A DNA stretch of 64,000 nt from Pseudomonadota bacterium (GTDB lineage: Bacteria > Myxococcota_A > Polyangia > Polyangiales > Polyangiaceae). Positions 40,717 through 48,826 of this stretch are shown here, piece after piece. Under the pieces are notes generated by a model, which made no database searches, was not told the origin of the DNA, and saw only the letters and a list, made by a program, of their open reading frames with translations. Where the stretch lies: positions 1 to 64,000 of the forward strand of contig JAFAER010000218.1 of assembly GCA_023423895.1 (NCBI GenBank), in the 5' to 3' direction. The stretch's first letter is position 1. Every line of letters starts with the position of its first letter. The position numbers and the translations under genes are program-made.

Positions 40717-43350
40717 ATGCCCTCTCTCGATCGCGCCGTCGGAATCGACCTCGGAACGACGAACTCCGAGATCGCGTGGCTGCCGCCTTCGGAGCGGGAC
40801 ATCGTCATCTTCGCCGACCGGTTCGGTCGACGGACCGTTCCTTCGGCGGTCTCGTGGGACGAGAAGGCGGGCACCTTCGTCGTCGGTCATTCCGCGCGGA
40901 GCAAGCGTGGCACGGCGGCGGCGCCGATCGAGTCGGTCAAGCGCAAGATGGGGCAACGCACGACGATCGACGTCGGCCCGCACGCGCTCTCGCCCGAGGA
41001 GGTCAGCTCCAAGATCCTCGCCGAGCTCAAGGCCCGCATGGCGGAGGCGCTCGCGCAGCGGCCGCTGAAGTCGGGAGGCGCGACGCTCGAGACGCCGATC
41101 ACGCGCGCCGTCATCACGGTCCCCGCCTACTTCGACGCGCCTCAGGTCGAGGCGACGCGACGAGCGGGGGAGCTCGCCGGGCTCGACGTCATCGGGATCC
41201 TCCAGGAGCCGACCGCCGCCGCGATCTATCACACGTGGAAGCGTCGCCTCGGCGACGGGAACTTCCTCGTATACGACCTCGGCGGGGGCACGTTCGACGT
41301 CTCGATCCTTCGCTGCGTCGGCGGCGAATTCCAGGTGCTCGCGATCGACGGCGACAACTACCTCGGCGGCGACGACTTCGACCGACGGTATGCGGAGCAC
41401 CTTCGCAAGCAGCTCTCCGAACGCGGGTATTCGCTCGACCTCGACGTGAAGAACGTCGAAGAGGACCGACGCATCTTCGCGCGGCTCGTCCACCTGGCCC
41501 AGGAGATCAAGGAGTCGCTCTCGACGACCGAGGTGGCCCACGTCAACAAGAGCGACTTCGCGAAGGACAAGGCCGGCGAGAGCATCTCGTTCGACGGCGA
41601 CGTCGGACGCGCCGAATACGAGCAGATCATCGGTGATCTCGTCGAGACGACCATGGCGTGCTGCGAGCGCGCCCTCGCGCGGAGCCGAGAGGTCGCCAAC
41701 GTCGGCGTGGAGGACATCGACCACGTCATCCTCGTCGGCGGTTCGACGCGCGTGCCGATCGTGGTGCGTCGGGTGACCGAGGCCTTTTGCGCGCCCAAGG
41801 ACACCTCCGGGAGCGGTGCACCGGGAACGGAGATCCGCGACCGGCGTAGCTCGGAGCCGTTGCGGGACGACGTCGACACATGCGTCGCCCTCGGCGCAGC
41901 GGTCCATGCCGCGCATGTCGGTGGGACGATCCTCGGCGACAAGGACGTGCGTGTCCGCGTGACGACGCCGCTCGTCGCCCAGGGCACGAAGCTCCGTCTC
42001 GGACTGGCGGTCGAGGCCGTCCCGAAGAACGCGACGAACATCGCGATCTGGGAAGGGGAACATGCGCTCGCGGAAGGGCCGCTCTCGAGCCAGGGCATGC
42101 GCTTCGAGTTGCCGCTCGGCGAGTCGGAGGAGACGGAAGCGACGCTCGCGATCCAGACGTCCGTCGGCGCGCCGGTCGCGGAGCTCCCCCTCACGTTGCA
42201 CCGCGGCGACCTCCGACCGCGGCCGACCGCGCTCTCGCGAGCATCGGTCGTGGCGAAGGACATCGCGCTCGAGGTCGTTCGCGGCGGCAAGCGCGATCGC
42301 AAGGTGCTCCTCGCGCGTGGGACCGGTCTGCCCGCGCAGGTCACGCATCTGTTCTTCACCGCGGATCAGAGCGGGGCTGTCGTCCTGCGCATCCTTCAGA
42401 ACCGGCTGCCCATCAAGACGCTCGCCGTCGACGTACCGAAGGAGCTGCCCGTCGGCAGCCCGGTCGAGGTCGTGCTGCGTTGCGACGAGTCGATGCGCAT
42501 GGAAGCGCAGGCGACGGTCGGCTCGCAGCAGATCCAGGCGCACATCGAGCCGCCGCCGACCCCGACCGGCGACGTGGGGGACGTGGAGGCGCTCCTCGAA
42601 CGCGCGGAGAAGGCCAAGCGCTCGCTCTGGGGAGGTCTCGGGTCGGAGTTCTCGCGCGAAGCGGATCGGCTCGTCGTCGGCATTCGCGAGGTGCTTCAAA
42701 CCGATCCCGACAAGCTGGCCGCGCTCTGCGAGCGCCTGCGCCATCTCGTGGAGGAGTTCCACGGCGGTGTCGGCGAAGCGCTCGTCCCACCGATGGCGCG
42801 CATGGAGGACGCGTTCGACACGCTGCGGCGGGTCGTCTACCGCGCCGACGGGCTGCTCATGGGGATGGAGCGCGACGACTGGGAAGAGCGCATCGATGCG
42901 CTCTACGACAAGGCGATGGACGCGCACACAGCGGGTGACGGCCCCACGTGGCGACGCGTCTACAACGAGCTGCAGGCGCTCTGCGAGACGGCGTATCAAG
43001 AAGAGTTCTCCCGCATGCGGATGGACGACCCGGCGTACATCACGCGGCGGACGTTGACGCTCGCGTGGCGCACGCAACGGCTCGAGCAGATGCTTGCAGA
43101 CGTCGTCCCGAGCAACACCGACGAGATCCGCGCGATGCAAGCGGCCGAGCAGACACGCATCGAGAAGTGGCTCGCCGAGAGCGTCCGGAAGCCGCTCGCA
43201 GCGTTGAGAGACGCGGAGGGCAAGAAGGAAGCGTCCGAGCTCCGGCGGTCGCTCGAAGCGCTCGATGCCGAGATCGACCGCATCGAAGCGGCAGTGGAGC
43301 GGCTCCCGCAGATCGGGCTCGTCACGGACCGCGGAGCGGGCGGTGGCTGA
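40717..43350 (+). CDS. Large Hsp70-family protein
   Basis: 877 residues, against about 640 in DnaK. ATPase domain to about 420: VGIDLGTTNSEIAWLPPSER, TRAVITVPAYFDAPQVEATR, GILQEPTAAAIYHTWKRRLG, FLVYDLGGGTFDVSILRCVG, NYLGGDDFDRRYAEHLRKQL, HVILVGGSTRVPIVVRRVTE. A substrate-binding-like beta region (430-620) has a DnaK-like TTPLVAQGTKLRLGLAVEAVPKN start, and the last 250 residues are long helices with coiled-coil character (EALLERAEKAKRSLWGGLGS, ASELRRSLEALDAEIDRIEA). Probably a specialised chaperone working with its operon partners, not the housekeeping DnaK. Confidence 0.93.
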   Translation: MPSLDRAVGIDLGTTNSEIAWLPPSERDIVIFADRFGRRTVPSAVSWDEKAGTFVVGHSARSKRGTAAAPIESVKRKMGQRTTIDVGPHALSPEEVSSKILAELKARMAEALAQRPLKSGGATLETPITRAVITVPAYFDAPQVEATRRAGELAGLDVIGILQEPTAAAIYHTWKRRLGDGNFLVYDLGGGTFDVSILRCVGGEFQVLAIDGDNYLGGDDFDRRYAEHLRKQLSERGYSLDLDVKNVEEDRRIFARLVHLAQEIKESLSTTEVAHVNKSDFAKDKAGESISFDGDVGRAEYEQIIGDLVETTMACCERALARSREVANVGVEDIDHVILVGGSTRVPIVVRRVTEAFCAPKDTSGSGAPGTEIRDRRSSEPLRDDVDTCVALGAAVHAAHVGGTILGDKDVRVRVTTPLVAQGTKLRLGLAVEAVPKNATNIAIWEGEHALAEGPLSSQGMRFELPLGESEETEATLAIQTSVGAPVAELPLTLHRGDLRPRPTALSRASVVAKDIALEVVRGGKRDRKVLLARGTGLPAQVTHLFFTADQSGAVVLRILQNRLPIKTLAVDVPKELPVGSPVEVVLRCDESMRMEAQATVGSQQIQAHIEPPPTPTGDVGDVEALLERAEKAKRSLWGGLGSEFSREADRLVVGIREVLQTDPDKLAALCERLRHLVEEFHGGVGEALVPPMARMEDAFDTLRRVVYRADGLLMGMERDDWEERIDALYDKAMDAHTAGDGPTWRRVYNELQALCETAYQEEFSRMRMDDPAYITRRTLTLAWRTQRLEQMLADVVPSNTDEIRAMQAAEQTRIEKWLAESVRKPLAALRDAEGKKEASELRRSLEALDAEIDRIEAAVERLPQIGLVTDRGAGGG

Positions 43351-43359
43351 CGTGGCAGC

Positions 43360-44832
43360 GTGCGCGTGCGAACCGGCGGCGCAGGCGCGATGAACGTCGC
43401 CGCGTCGGTCGCGATCGCCGTCGCGGAGCGGGTGGAGCGCACGGGCGGACCGCGTGCCGGCCTCGTCGCGTGGAAGACGCTCGCCGGCAACACGGCCGAC
43501 GGGCAGGCGCGGGGAAAGGCCATCCTCGCCGCCCTCCGATGTGCGCTGGCGCTCCGCGACGAGGGCGCGCTCGCGGAGCTGACGACCCTCTGGCCGTCGG
43601 TCGAACGAGGCGTGTGGGATGTGCCCATCGCGACGCTCTGCAAGGAGCTGGTACACGCGGGGCTCTTGCCGCGCGCCATCGCGCTCGCCGAGACGGAGGC
43701 GCGACGACACCCGACGGCGCGCGCGCTCTATTGCCATGCGCGCTGTCTCGATGTCGCGCGGGACGCGACGGCCGCTGAGGTGTTCCGCGAGGTCATCGCA
43801 CGGGCCGAGACGGAGGGCGCGAACGACATCGAGGTCGCCTCACGGGTACGGCGCGCCGCGATCCTCGCTCGCTGCTGGGAGACGATGGAACAGGCGCTCG
43901 AGGAGGCGCGGCGCGTCGATCTCGCGCGCGTCCCCTCGAGCTCGCGCCTCGTCGTGGCGCGCGTGCTCCTTCGGTCTCCGAGCCGGTTCGTGCGAGCGGG
44001 GGCGATCGGGATCCTCGACGAGATCATCTGCTCGGAGGAGGCAGCGCTCGCGACGCGTGCGTTGACGCTCGTGGCCCGCTGGGCGGACGACGCCGGCGAC
44101 ACGCTGACGCCGCTCGAGAGCGACCGGCTCGTCGCGCTTTTCGGTCGCGAGCGAGTGGCGAACGTGGCGCCGAACGCGAAGGAGGTCGCCCGTACGCTCG
44201 AGCGGCTGGTGCGGTCGAAGGACGAAGAGACGCTGCGCTCGGCGCTCGACGAGGCGGTCCTCGTGGCGCCGGAGCTTGCACCGCTCCACGAGCGCATGAA
44301 CGACATCCTCGGCGGACGATTCGAGGTCGCGGAGGAGCCCGTCGAGGTCGCGCCGGCCGATGCTCGCGAGCGCCGCGTGCTCCGCCATGCGCAGATCCTC
44401 GACGTCGTCGCTGCCATGCGCGATCGCGCGCCGGCGCGTGCTGCCCGGACGATGCGCCTGCTCGCCGAGGCGGAGGAGGCCGGCGAACATCTTCCGCTCG
44501 AGATCTTCTCCGTCGTCCAGGCTGCCCTCGGCTACGACGACGACGAGCTCCGCGAGGCGGCCGCGCACGTCGCGGCGGTGCGGCTGCGACGCGCGAGCAC
44601 GGGCGCGCCGGCGCGGGGCTTCGCGGTCCTCGCGGACACGCTGGCGTCAGTGGGAATGGCGGATCTCGCGCGGACGGCACGCCGTGCGGCCGTCGTCGCG
44701 AAAGAGCCGGGGGCGGCAGAGTCCCTCGGGACGTCACTCGCTCGCGAGGGATGGGAGCTCGCACGCACCCATGACCGCGCGCGCGCCGTCGAGAAGCTGC
44801 GCGAGGCAAAGGCGCTCCTCACACGGTCGTGA
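43360..44832 (+). CDS. Helical-repeat protein, last gene of the Hsp70 module
   Basis: 490 residues if translation starts at the GTG; ATG 43390 is an alternative and gives a cleaner N-terminus (NVAASVAIAVAERVERTGGP). Fully helical, cytoplasmic, with TPR/HEAT-like pairs: GLLPRAIALAETEARRHPTA, ALYCHARCLDVARDATAAEV, ARCWETMEQALEEARRVDLA, AGSVGM-type turns near the end. The last helices AREGWELARTHDRARAVEKL resemble TPRs that bind Hsp70 tails. It starts nine bases after the Hsp70 stop, so the two are probably coupled. Confidence 0.78.
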   Translation: MRVRTGGAGAMNVAASVAIAVAERVERTGGPRAGLVAWKTLAGNTADGQARGKAILAALRCALALRDEGALAELTTLWPSVERGVWDVPIATLCKELVHAGLLPRAIALAETEARRHPTARALYCHARCLDVARDATAAEVFREVIARAETEGANDIEVASRVRRAAILARCWETMEQALEEARRVDLARVPSSSRLVVARVLLRSPSRFVRAGAIGILDEIICSEEAALATRALTLVARWADDAGDTLTPLESDRLVALFGRERVANVAPNAKEVARTLERLVRSKDEETLRSALDEAVLVAPELAPLHERMNDILGGRFEVAEEPVEVAPADARERRVLRHAQILDVVAAMRDRAPARAARTMRLLAEAEEAGEHLPLEIFSVVQAALGYDDDELREAAAHVAAVRLRRASTGAPARGFAVLADTLASVGMADLARTARRAAVVAKEPGAAESLGTSLAREGWELARTHDRARAVEKLREAKALLTRS

Positions 44833-44859
44833 GCGCGGGATCGAGAACGCGCCGTCGAT

Positions 44860-45321
44860 TCAATCGGGCACGTTGCAGGTCCGATCGCAGGCCTCCGTTT
44901 CGAGGGCGGTGGCCGCGCGGCGTCCGCAGCGGCTCCAACACTTGTAGACGTCGCGTGCTTCGATGATCAGCGGGTCATGCTTCTGCCGGCACGCGTCGAC
45001 CCGGCGGCCGTCGACGGTGAGCTTCTGACAGACCATGAACGACGGATAGACGGCGCCCGTACAGTCGTCGCGGCAGTCGTCGAACTCGGGCGCCGTCGAC
45101 GAGTGGCGTACGCAGCCGTCGGTGCACGCGCGGACGTTCGGTCCGGTCTCGCCGTACGTGAGATAACACTTGTCCCGATCCGCCGCGCTCCACGTGGAGC
45201 CGGGGAGCTCGGCGATCCGGTCGCAAGCTTCCCCGTCGGAGAGAGGTCTGTCGTTGCGCCTGCACGCGACGACGAACGCCGCCGCGAAGCCGGCGATGAG
45301 CATGTTGCGAGCGAGCGACAT
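44860..45321 (-). CDS. Cys-rich lipoprotein with two twin-CX3C units
   Basis: 153 residues. The signal peptide (LARNMLIAGFAAAFVVAC) ends in a lipobox. The mature protein has twelve further cysteines. Eight fall in two identical-spacing units: CTDGC-12 residues-CRDDC and CWSRC-12 residues-CDRTC, i.e. C-X3-C-X12-C-X3-C twice. The other four are in GEACDR, DKCYLTYGE, FMVCQKL and VDACRQK. Even number, so six disulfides are possible outside the cytoplasm. Helical hairpins joined by twin CX3C are the small-Tim/CHCH-like pattern; relationship is not claimed. Function unknown. Confidence 0.82.
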   Translation of the reverse strand: MSLARNMLIAGFAAAFVVACRRNDRPLSDGEACDRIAELPGSTWSAADRDKCYLTYGETGPNVRACTDGCVRHSSTAPEFDDCRDDCTGAVYPSFMVCQKLTVDGRRVDACRQKHDPLIIEARDVYKCWSRCGRRAATALETEACDRTCNVPD

Positions 45322-45478
45322 GAGTAGTGGCTTACCATGTCGATCGGAGGTGCTCTTCCGTCGACGGCGTGCTTCTCGCTCGTCATCTCCGACGCGCGGC
45401 GTTCGATCTCCCGTTCGCGATCAGCACGCCCAGTAAGCGACCGCGCAGCGCATCGGCGGCGCCGCATGCGTCATCGAT

Positions 45479-46480
45479 TCAGTTCACGCACGGCGCGTAC
45501 AGCCCTTCGTAGTTCGTGTATCGGACGCGGAAGACGCTGTTCGGTCCGCTCGGGCGGACCTCGACGCCGTTGACGGTCACGTACAGCTCGACGACGGCCT
45601 CGACGTGCGCGTCGTCGGGCGTCGCGAGATCGAACGACGGGCAGTCACTGGCGTCCTGAATCGTGAAGAGCCCCGGGATCGGATCGAGCGCACGGAGGTC
45701 GACCGCGTAGCGCGCGTTGTTCCCGATGCGCCGATCGAAGTCGACGTACCGTGTGGCGAACGAACCGGTGGCGCCGACGCGGGAGTGGACCTGGACGTCG
45801 AGCTGCCGCCAGCGATCCGGGTTGTCCCAGTCGGTGACGCCCTCTTTCCAGACCTCGAAGGTCAACGCGCGGATCGCGGCGCGCTGTCGAGCCCACGTGT
45901 CGTAGGGAATGTCGCCGTCGAGCGCGCGGAGCGAGCTCTCGCAGATCCCGTTGCAGGTCGCCCGGTCGATCGCGTAGCGCACGTTCCCGATCCAGCCTGC
46001 CTCGTGTGCCGCCGGGCCGATGCCGAAGTGATAGTTCTCGCCGTCGTTCGAGTCGTAGGCGCTGCAGCCCCAGCGGCTGGTGTTCTGGAACCAGATCTGG
46101 AGGTCACCCGAGGCATCGAGCTCGAATGCCTGATCGGCCCCGTTCGACGCCGACAGGCCGGCGGCCCCGAACGTCCGGATCGGCCCTGCGCCGATGCGCC
46201 AGAACCCGGTGATCGACCAGCCGGGACCCCCGTTGATCTCCCCACGGCACGTGGTCAATCGGCCGGCGTCGTAGACGACGCGAACCTTCTTGCCCTTCTG
46301 GAGCGTGCCGCTGACGCGTTCGTTCCAGGCGCCGTCGAACGTGATCGTCGCCGCTTCGCCGAGCGCGGCCTCCGTCGACTCGACGTCGTCATCGCCGCTG
46401 CTCGGATCGGCACATCCGGCGATGACGAGCAGGCCGGCGAGCACGAGGGCAAGCTTCGAAGGGGCAAGAGCGTCACTCAT
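45479..46480 (-). CDS. Secreted lipoprotein, possibly DUF6209
   Basis: 333 residues. Signal ending LLVIAGC-ADP, a clear lipobox. After an acidic linker, a beta-rich region begins: GEAATITFDGAWNERVSGTL, VRVVYDAGRLTTCRGEINGG, GWSITGFWRIGAGPIRTFGA, LQIWFQNTSRWGCSAYDSND, then FHFGIGPAA-like HFGIGPAAHEAGWIGNVRYA. The series RVVYDxxRLxxCRG and GPGWSITGF recalls the myxobacterial DUF6209 family, from memory. Six cysteines in pairs suggest disulfides. No catalytic motif. Probably on the cell surface. Confidence 0.78.
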   Translation of the reverse strand: MSDALAPSKLALVLAGLLVIAGCADPSSGDDDVESTEAALGEAATITFDGAWNERVSGTLQKGKKVRVVYDAGRLTTCRGEINGGPGWSITGFWRIGAGPIRTFGAAGLSASNGADQAFELDASGDLQIWFQNTSRWGCSAYDSNDGENYHFGIGPAAHEAGWIGNVRYAIDRATCNGICESSLRALDGDIPYDTWARQRAAIRALTFEVWKEGVTDWDNPDRWRQLDVQVHSRVGATGSFATRYVDFDRRIGNNARYAVDLRALDPIPGLFTIQDASDCPSFDLATPDDAHVEAVVELYVTVNGVEVRPSGPNSVFRVRYTNYEGLYAPCVN

Positions 46481-46558
46481 GGCGGAGTGACTAGCGCACG
46501 TCGGCCGAACGTCAAGGACGAGCTTCGTCCGACTTTCGTAGGGTGGCCGGCCTCTCGG

Positions 46559-48019
46559 CTACCGATGACTGAGGGCGGACGGGACGGCTCCAGGAAGTTT
46601 CGCCCGGACCGGCTCTGGCTTCCGCTCGGCTGCGATGTGCGGGACGCCCACGGGCAGCTCGGGGACGACACATTCGAGCCGCCTCGTCGCGGTGGGCCGC
46701 CATCCGGTCATCGTGATGAGCCGCGCGCCACGCTGATACGAGACGTACGACCACAGCCAGTTGAGAAGGACGGCGACCCGGTTCCTGAACCCGATGAGGT
46801 AAAAGACGTGGACGAAGAGCCACGCGAGCCACGCGATGAATCCCTTCATCTTGATGCCGCGTGCCCACGCGATGGCTCGCGAGCGCCCGATGGTCGCCAT
46901 CGAGCCCTTGTCCACGTAGTGGAACGGCTCGCGGGGCTCTGAGGCCATCGCGCCTTCCACCTCACGCCCGATGAGGCGCGCGACGTACCGCCCTTGCTGC
47001 ATCGCGACCGGGCTGACGCCGGGCAGGAGCTTGCCGTCTTCCTCGTGGTGCGCCATGTCGCCGATGGCGAAGACCTCGGGGTGTCCGGGGATCGAGCAGT
47101 CGCGTCCGACGACGATGCGACCTTGCCGGTCACGCGCGACATCGAGGCACTCGGTGAGCTCGTTCGCGCGGACGCCGGCGCCCCACACGACCGTCCCCGC
47201 GGCGATTCGTTCTCGGGAGGTGCCCGCTCCGAGGCCGGGCAGGTCGTCGGACTTCGAGCGCTCGACCTCGACCCCGTTTTCGCCGATCGCGATGACCCGT
47301 GCGCTCGTCAGGACCTCGACCCCGAGCTCCGCGAGCTGCTCGACGGCGCTCTGCGAGAGGTCTTCCGGGAAGGTCGGCAGGATGCGCGGGCCGGCCTCGA
47401 TGAGGATCACCTTCGCCTGTCGCGGATCGGCGGAGCGAAAGTCCTGCGCGAGCACGTGGCTCGCGAGCTCGGCGATGGCGCCGCAAAGCTCGACGCCGGT
47501 GGGACCGCCACCGATGACGGCGAACGTGAGCAGCTTCTCGCGCTCGCGCGGGACGTCGACGCGCTCGGCGCGCTCGAACGCCAAGAGGACGCGCCGCCGG
47601 ATCTCGAGCGCGTCCTCCACGGACTTGAGCCCGGGCGCATACCGCTCCCACTCGTCGTGCCCGAAGAACGCGCTCTTGGCGCCGACCGCGAGAACCAGCC
47701 AGTCGTAGTCCTCGACGATGTCGATGGAGTCCGTCGGGTCGGCGATGTGGATGCGCTTCTTCGCGAGGTCGACACCGGTAACCTCTCCGAGAATGACCCG
47801 AGCGTTCTTCTGCTCGGCCAGGATGCCTCGGATCGGCGACGCGATCTCGTTCGGGCCGAGCCCGGCGATGGCCACTTGGTAGAGCAGCGGCTGGAACAGG
47901 TGATAGTTCGTCCGATCGACGAGCAGGACCTCGACGTCGACGTCCTCGAGTGCCTTTGCTGCCTCGAGCCCGCCGAACCCGCCTCCCACGATCACGACTC
48001 GGCGCTTCTTCTTCTCCAT
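46559..48019 (-). CDS. ndh: Type II NADH dehydrogenase
   Basis: 486 residues. It oxidises NADH and passes electrons to quinone at the inner face of the membrane without pumping protons. FAD motif VVIVGGGFGGLEAAKALEDV at the N-terminus, then TNYHLFQPLLYQVAIAGLGP (quinone site), LVLAVGAKSAFFGHDEWE, NADH motif FAVIGGGPTGVELCGAIAEL, VFAIGDMAHHEE, and AMQQGRYVARLI. The C-terminus has a membrane-associating amphipathic/hydrophobic stretch (FIAWLAWLFVHVFYLIGFRN) as in other NDH-2 enzymes, followed by 60 extra residues. No other respiratory gene is adjacent. Confidence 0.95.
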   Translation of the reverse strand: MEKKKRRVVIVGGGFGGLEAAKALEDVDVEVLLVDRTNYHLFQPLLYQVAIAGLGPNEIASPIRGILAEQKNARVILGEVTGVDLAKKRIHIADPTDSIDIVEDYDWLVLAVGAKSAFFGHDEWERYAPGLKSVEDALEIRRRVLLAFERAERVDVPREREKLLTFAVIGGGPTGVELCGAIAELASHVLAQDFRSADPRQAKVILIEAGPRILPTFPEDLSQSAVEQLAELGVEVLTSARVIAIGENGVEVERSKSDDLPGLGAGTSRERIAAGTVVWGAGVRANELTECLDVARDRQGRIVVGRDCSIPGHPEVFAIGDMAHHEEDGKLLPGVSPVAMQQGRYVARLIGREVEGAMASEPREPFHYVDKGSMATIGRSRAIAWARGIKMKGFIAWLAWLFVHVFYLIGFRNRVAVLLNWLWSYVSYQRGARLITMTGWRPTATRRLECVVPELPVGVPHIAAERKPEPVRAKLPGAVPSALSHR

Positions 48020-48243
48020 GTCGTCAGAAAGGAGATGGGGTCGTGCCGCGGCATGTCAAGCCGCGGGGCCGCGTATGGCGATCTCGATCGCAGCCCGCGC
48101 TCGATCGCGACGGCGAGCACGTGGATGTTTTCCACAACGACACGTGGAGCGTGCAGGAGCGCTACACCGATCCGGCATCGTCTCTCCACGCCGAGCCGGT
48201 TCTCGGCGGCAAGCTCTTGCAAGCAAGAGGGAGGGTTCTCCTC

Positions 48244-48348
48244 ATGAGCACGCTCGAGACGATCGCCGTCGTTGCCATCGTGTACATCCTCGTCTTCATC
48301 GCGCATCGAACGACGGCCGACGTCGCGTCCGATGACGCCTCCTACTGA
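48244..48348 (+). CDS. Small single-helix membrane protein
   Basis: 34 residues, too short for most gene finders. ATG at 48244 has a strong GGGAGGG eight bases upstream. It encodes STLETIAVVAIVYILVFIAH, one hydrophobic helix, followed by a polar tail rich in Thr and Asp. Such micropeptides often regulate a membrane enzyme; it diverges from the NDH-2 gene (225 bases between starts). Support is the ribosome site and the helix only. Confidence 0.45.
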   Translation: MSTLETIAVVAIVYILVFIAHRTTADVASDDASY

Positions 48349-48424
48349 GGCTTCACTTCGAGGTCGGTCCTCGCGTTCGAAGCGCTCCCGCTCGACGATG
48401 TCGCCTCGAGCCAGGCGGTGGATC

Positions 48425-48430
48425 TATGGT
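48425..48430 (+). promoter_or_regulatory. -10 element of the zinc-ribbon gene
   Basis: TATGGT ends seven bases before the ATG at 48438; it also supports that start over the ATG at 48426, which lies inside the element. Confidence 0.4.
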
Positions 48431-48437
48431 GGGGGCG

Positions 48438-48785
48438 ATGTCGAAGAAGAAGGCCGCCTCGAAGCGGTCGAGAACGGAGCGTCGCGAGGCCGATCGGAGC
48501 GCAGTGAAGCTCGCCGAGGCGCGCCTGAAGCTCGCAGCGCTCGAGTCTGGCGGCTCGCCAGAGCGCCCGATCGAAGTGTCGAGCGCGTCGATCGTCGAGC
48601 CGCATGCCGCCGGGCTCGCGTGCGCTGCATGTGGAGGTCCCACGCGAGTGCTCGAGCACTCCGCCGTGACGATCCCGGACGCGAGCGGCTCGCCTCGTGC
48701 GCTGCGCGTCGTCCACGTTCGGTGTACGCGCTGCGGTGTCGAGCGGAACATCTACTTCCGGCTCGGGACCGTGCTCGCGAACTGA
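48438..48785 (+). CDS. Zinc-ribbon protein of unknown function
   Basis: 115 residues. A basic N-terminus (SKKKAASKRSRTERREADRS) and a helix lead to a treble of strands holding two CxxC knuckles: LACAACGGPTRVLEH (about 65) and VRCTRCGVERNIYFRL (about 100), a typical zinc ribbon. Basic head plus zinc ribbon suggest nucleic-acid or protein binding. No known family recognised; cytoplasmic. Confidence 0.75.
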   Translation: MSKKKAASKRSRTERREADRSAVKLAEARLKLAALESGGSPERPIEVSSASIVEPHAAGLACAACGGPTRVLEHSAVTIPDASGSPRALRVVHVRCTRCGVERNIYFRLGTVLAN

Positions 48786-48826
48786 ACGAGCGCGTCGAGC
48801 GGCGGGCCGGCAAGAAACGGACTAAC

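Noticed and set aside
40018..43737. A 1239-codon minus-strand open frame antisense to the Hsp70 module.
   Set aside because: It is a GC-driven shadow of the plus-strand genes: Arg/His/Asp-rich, no motifs, and the plus frame carries clear Hsp70 signatures.
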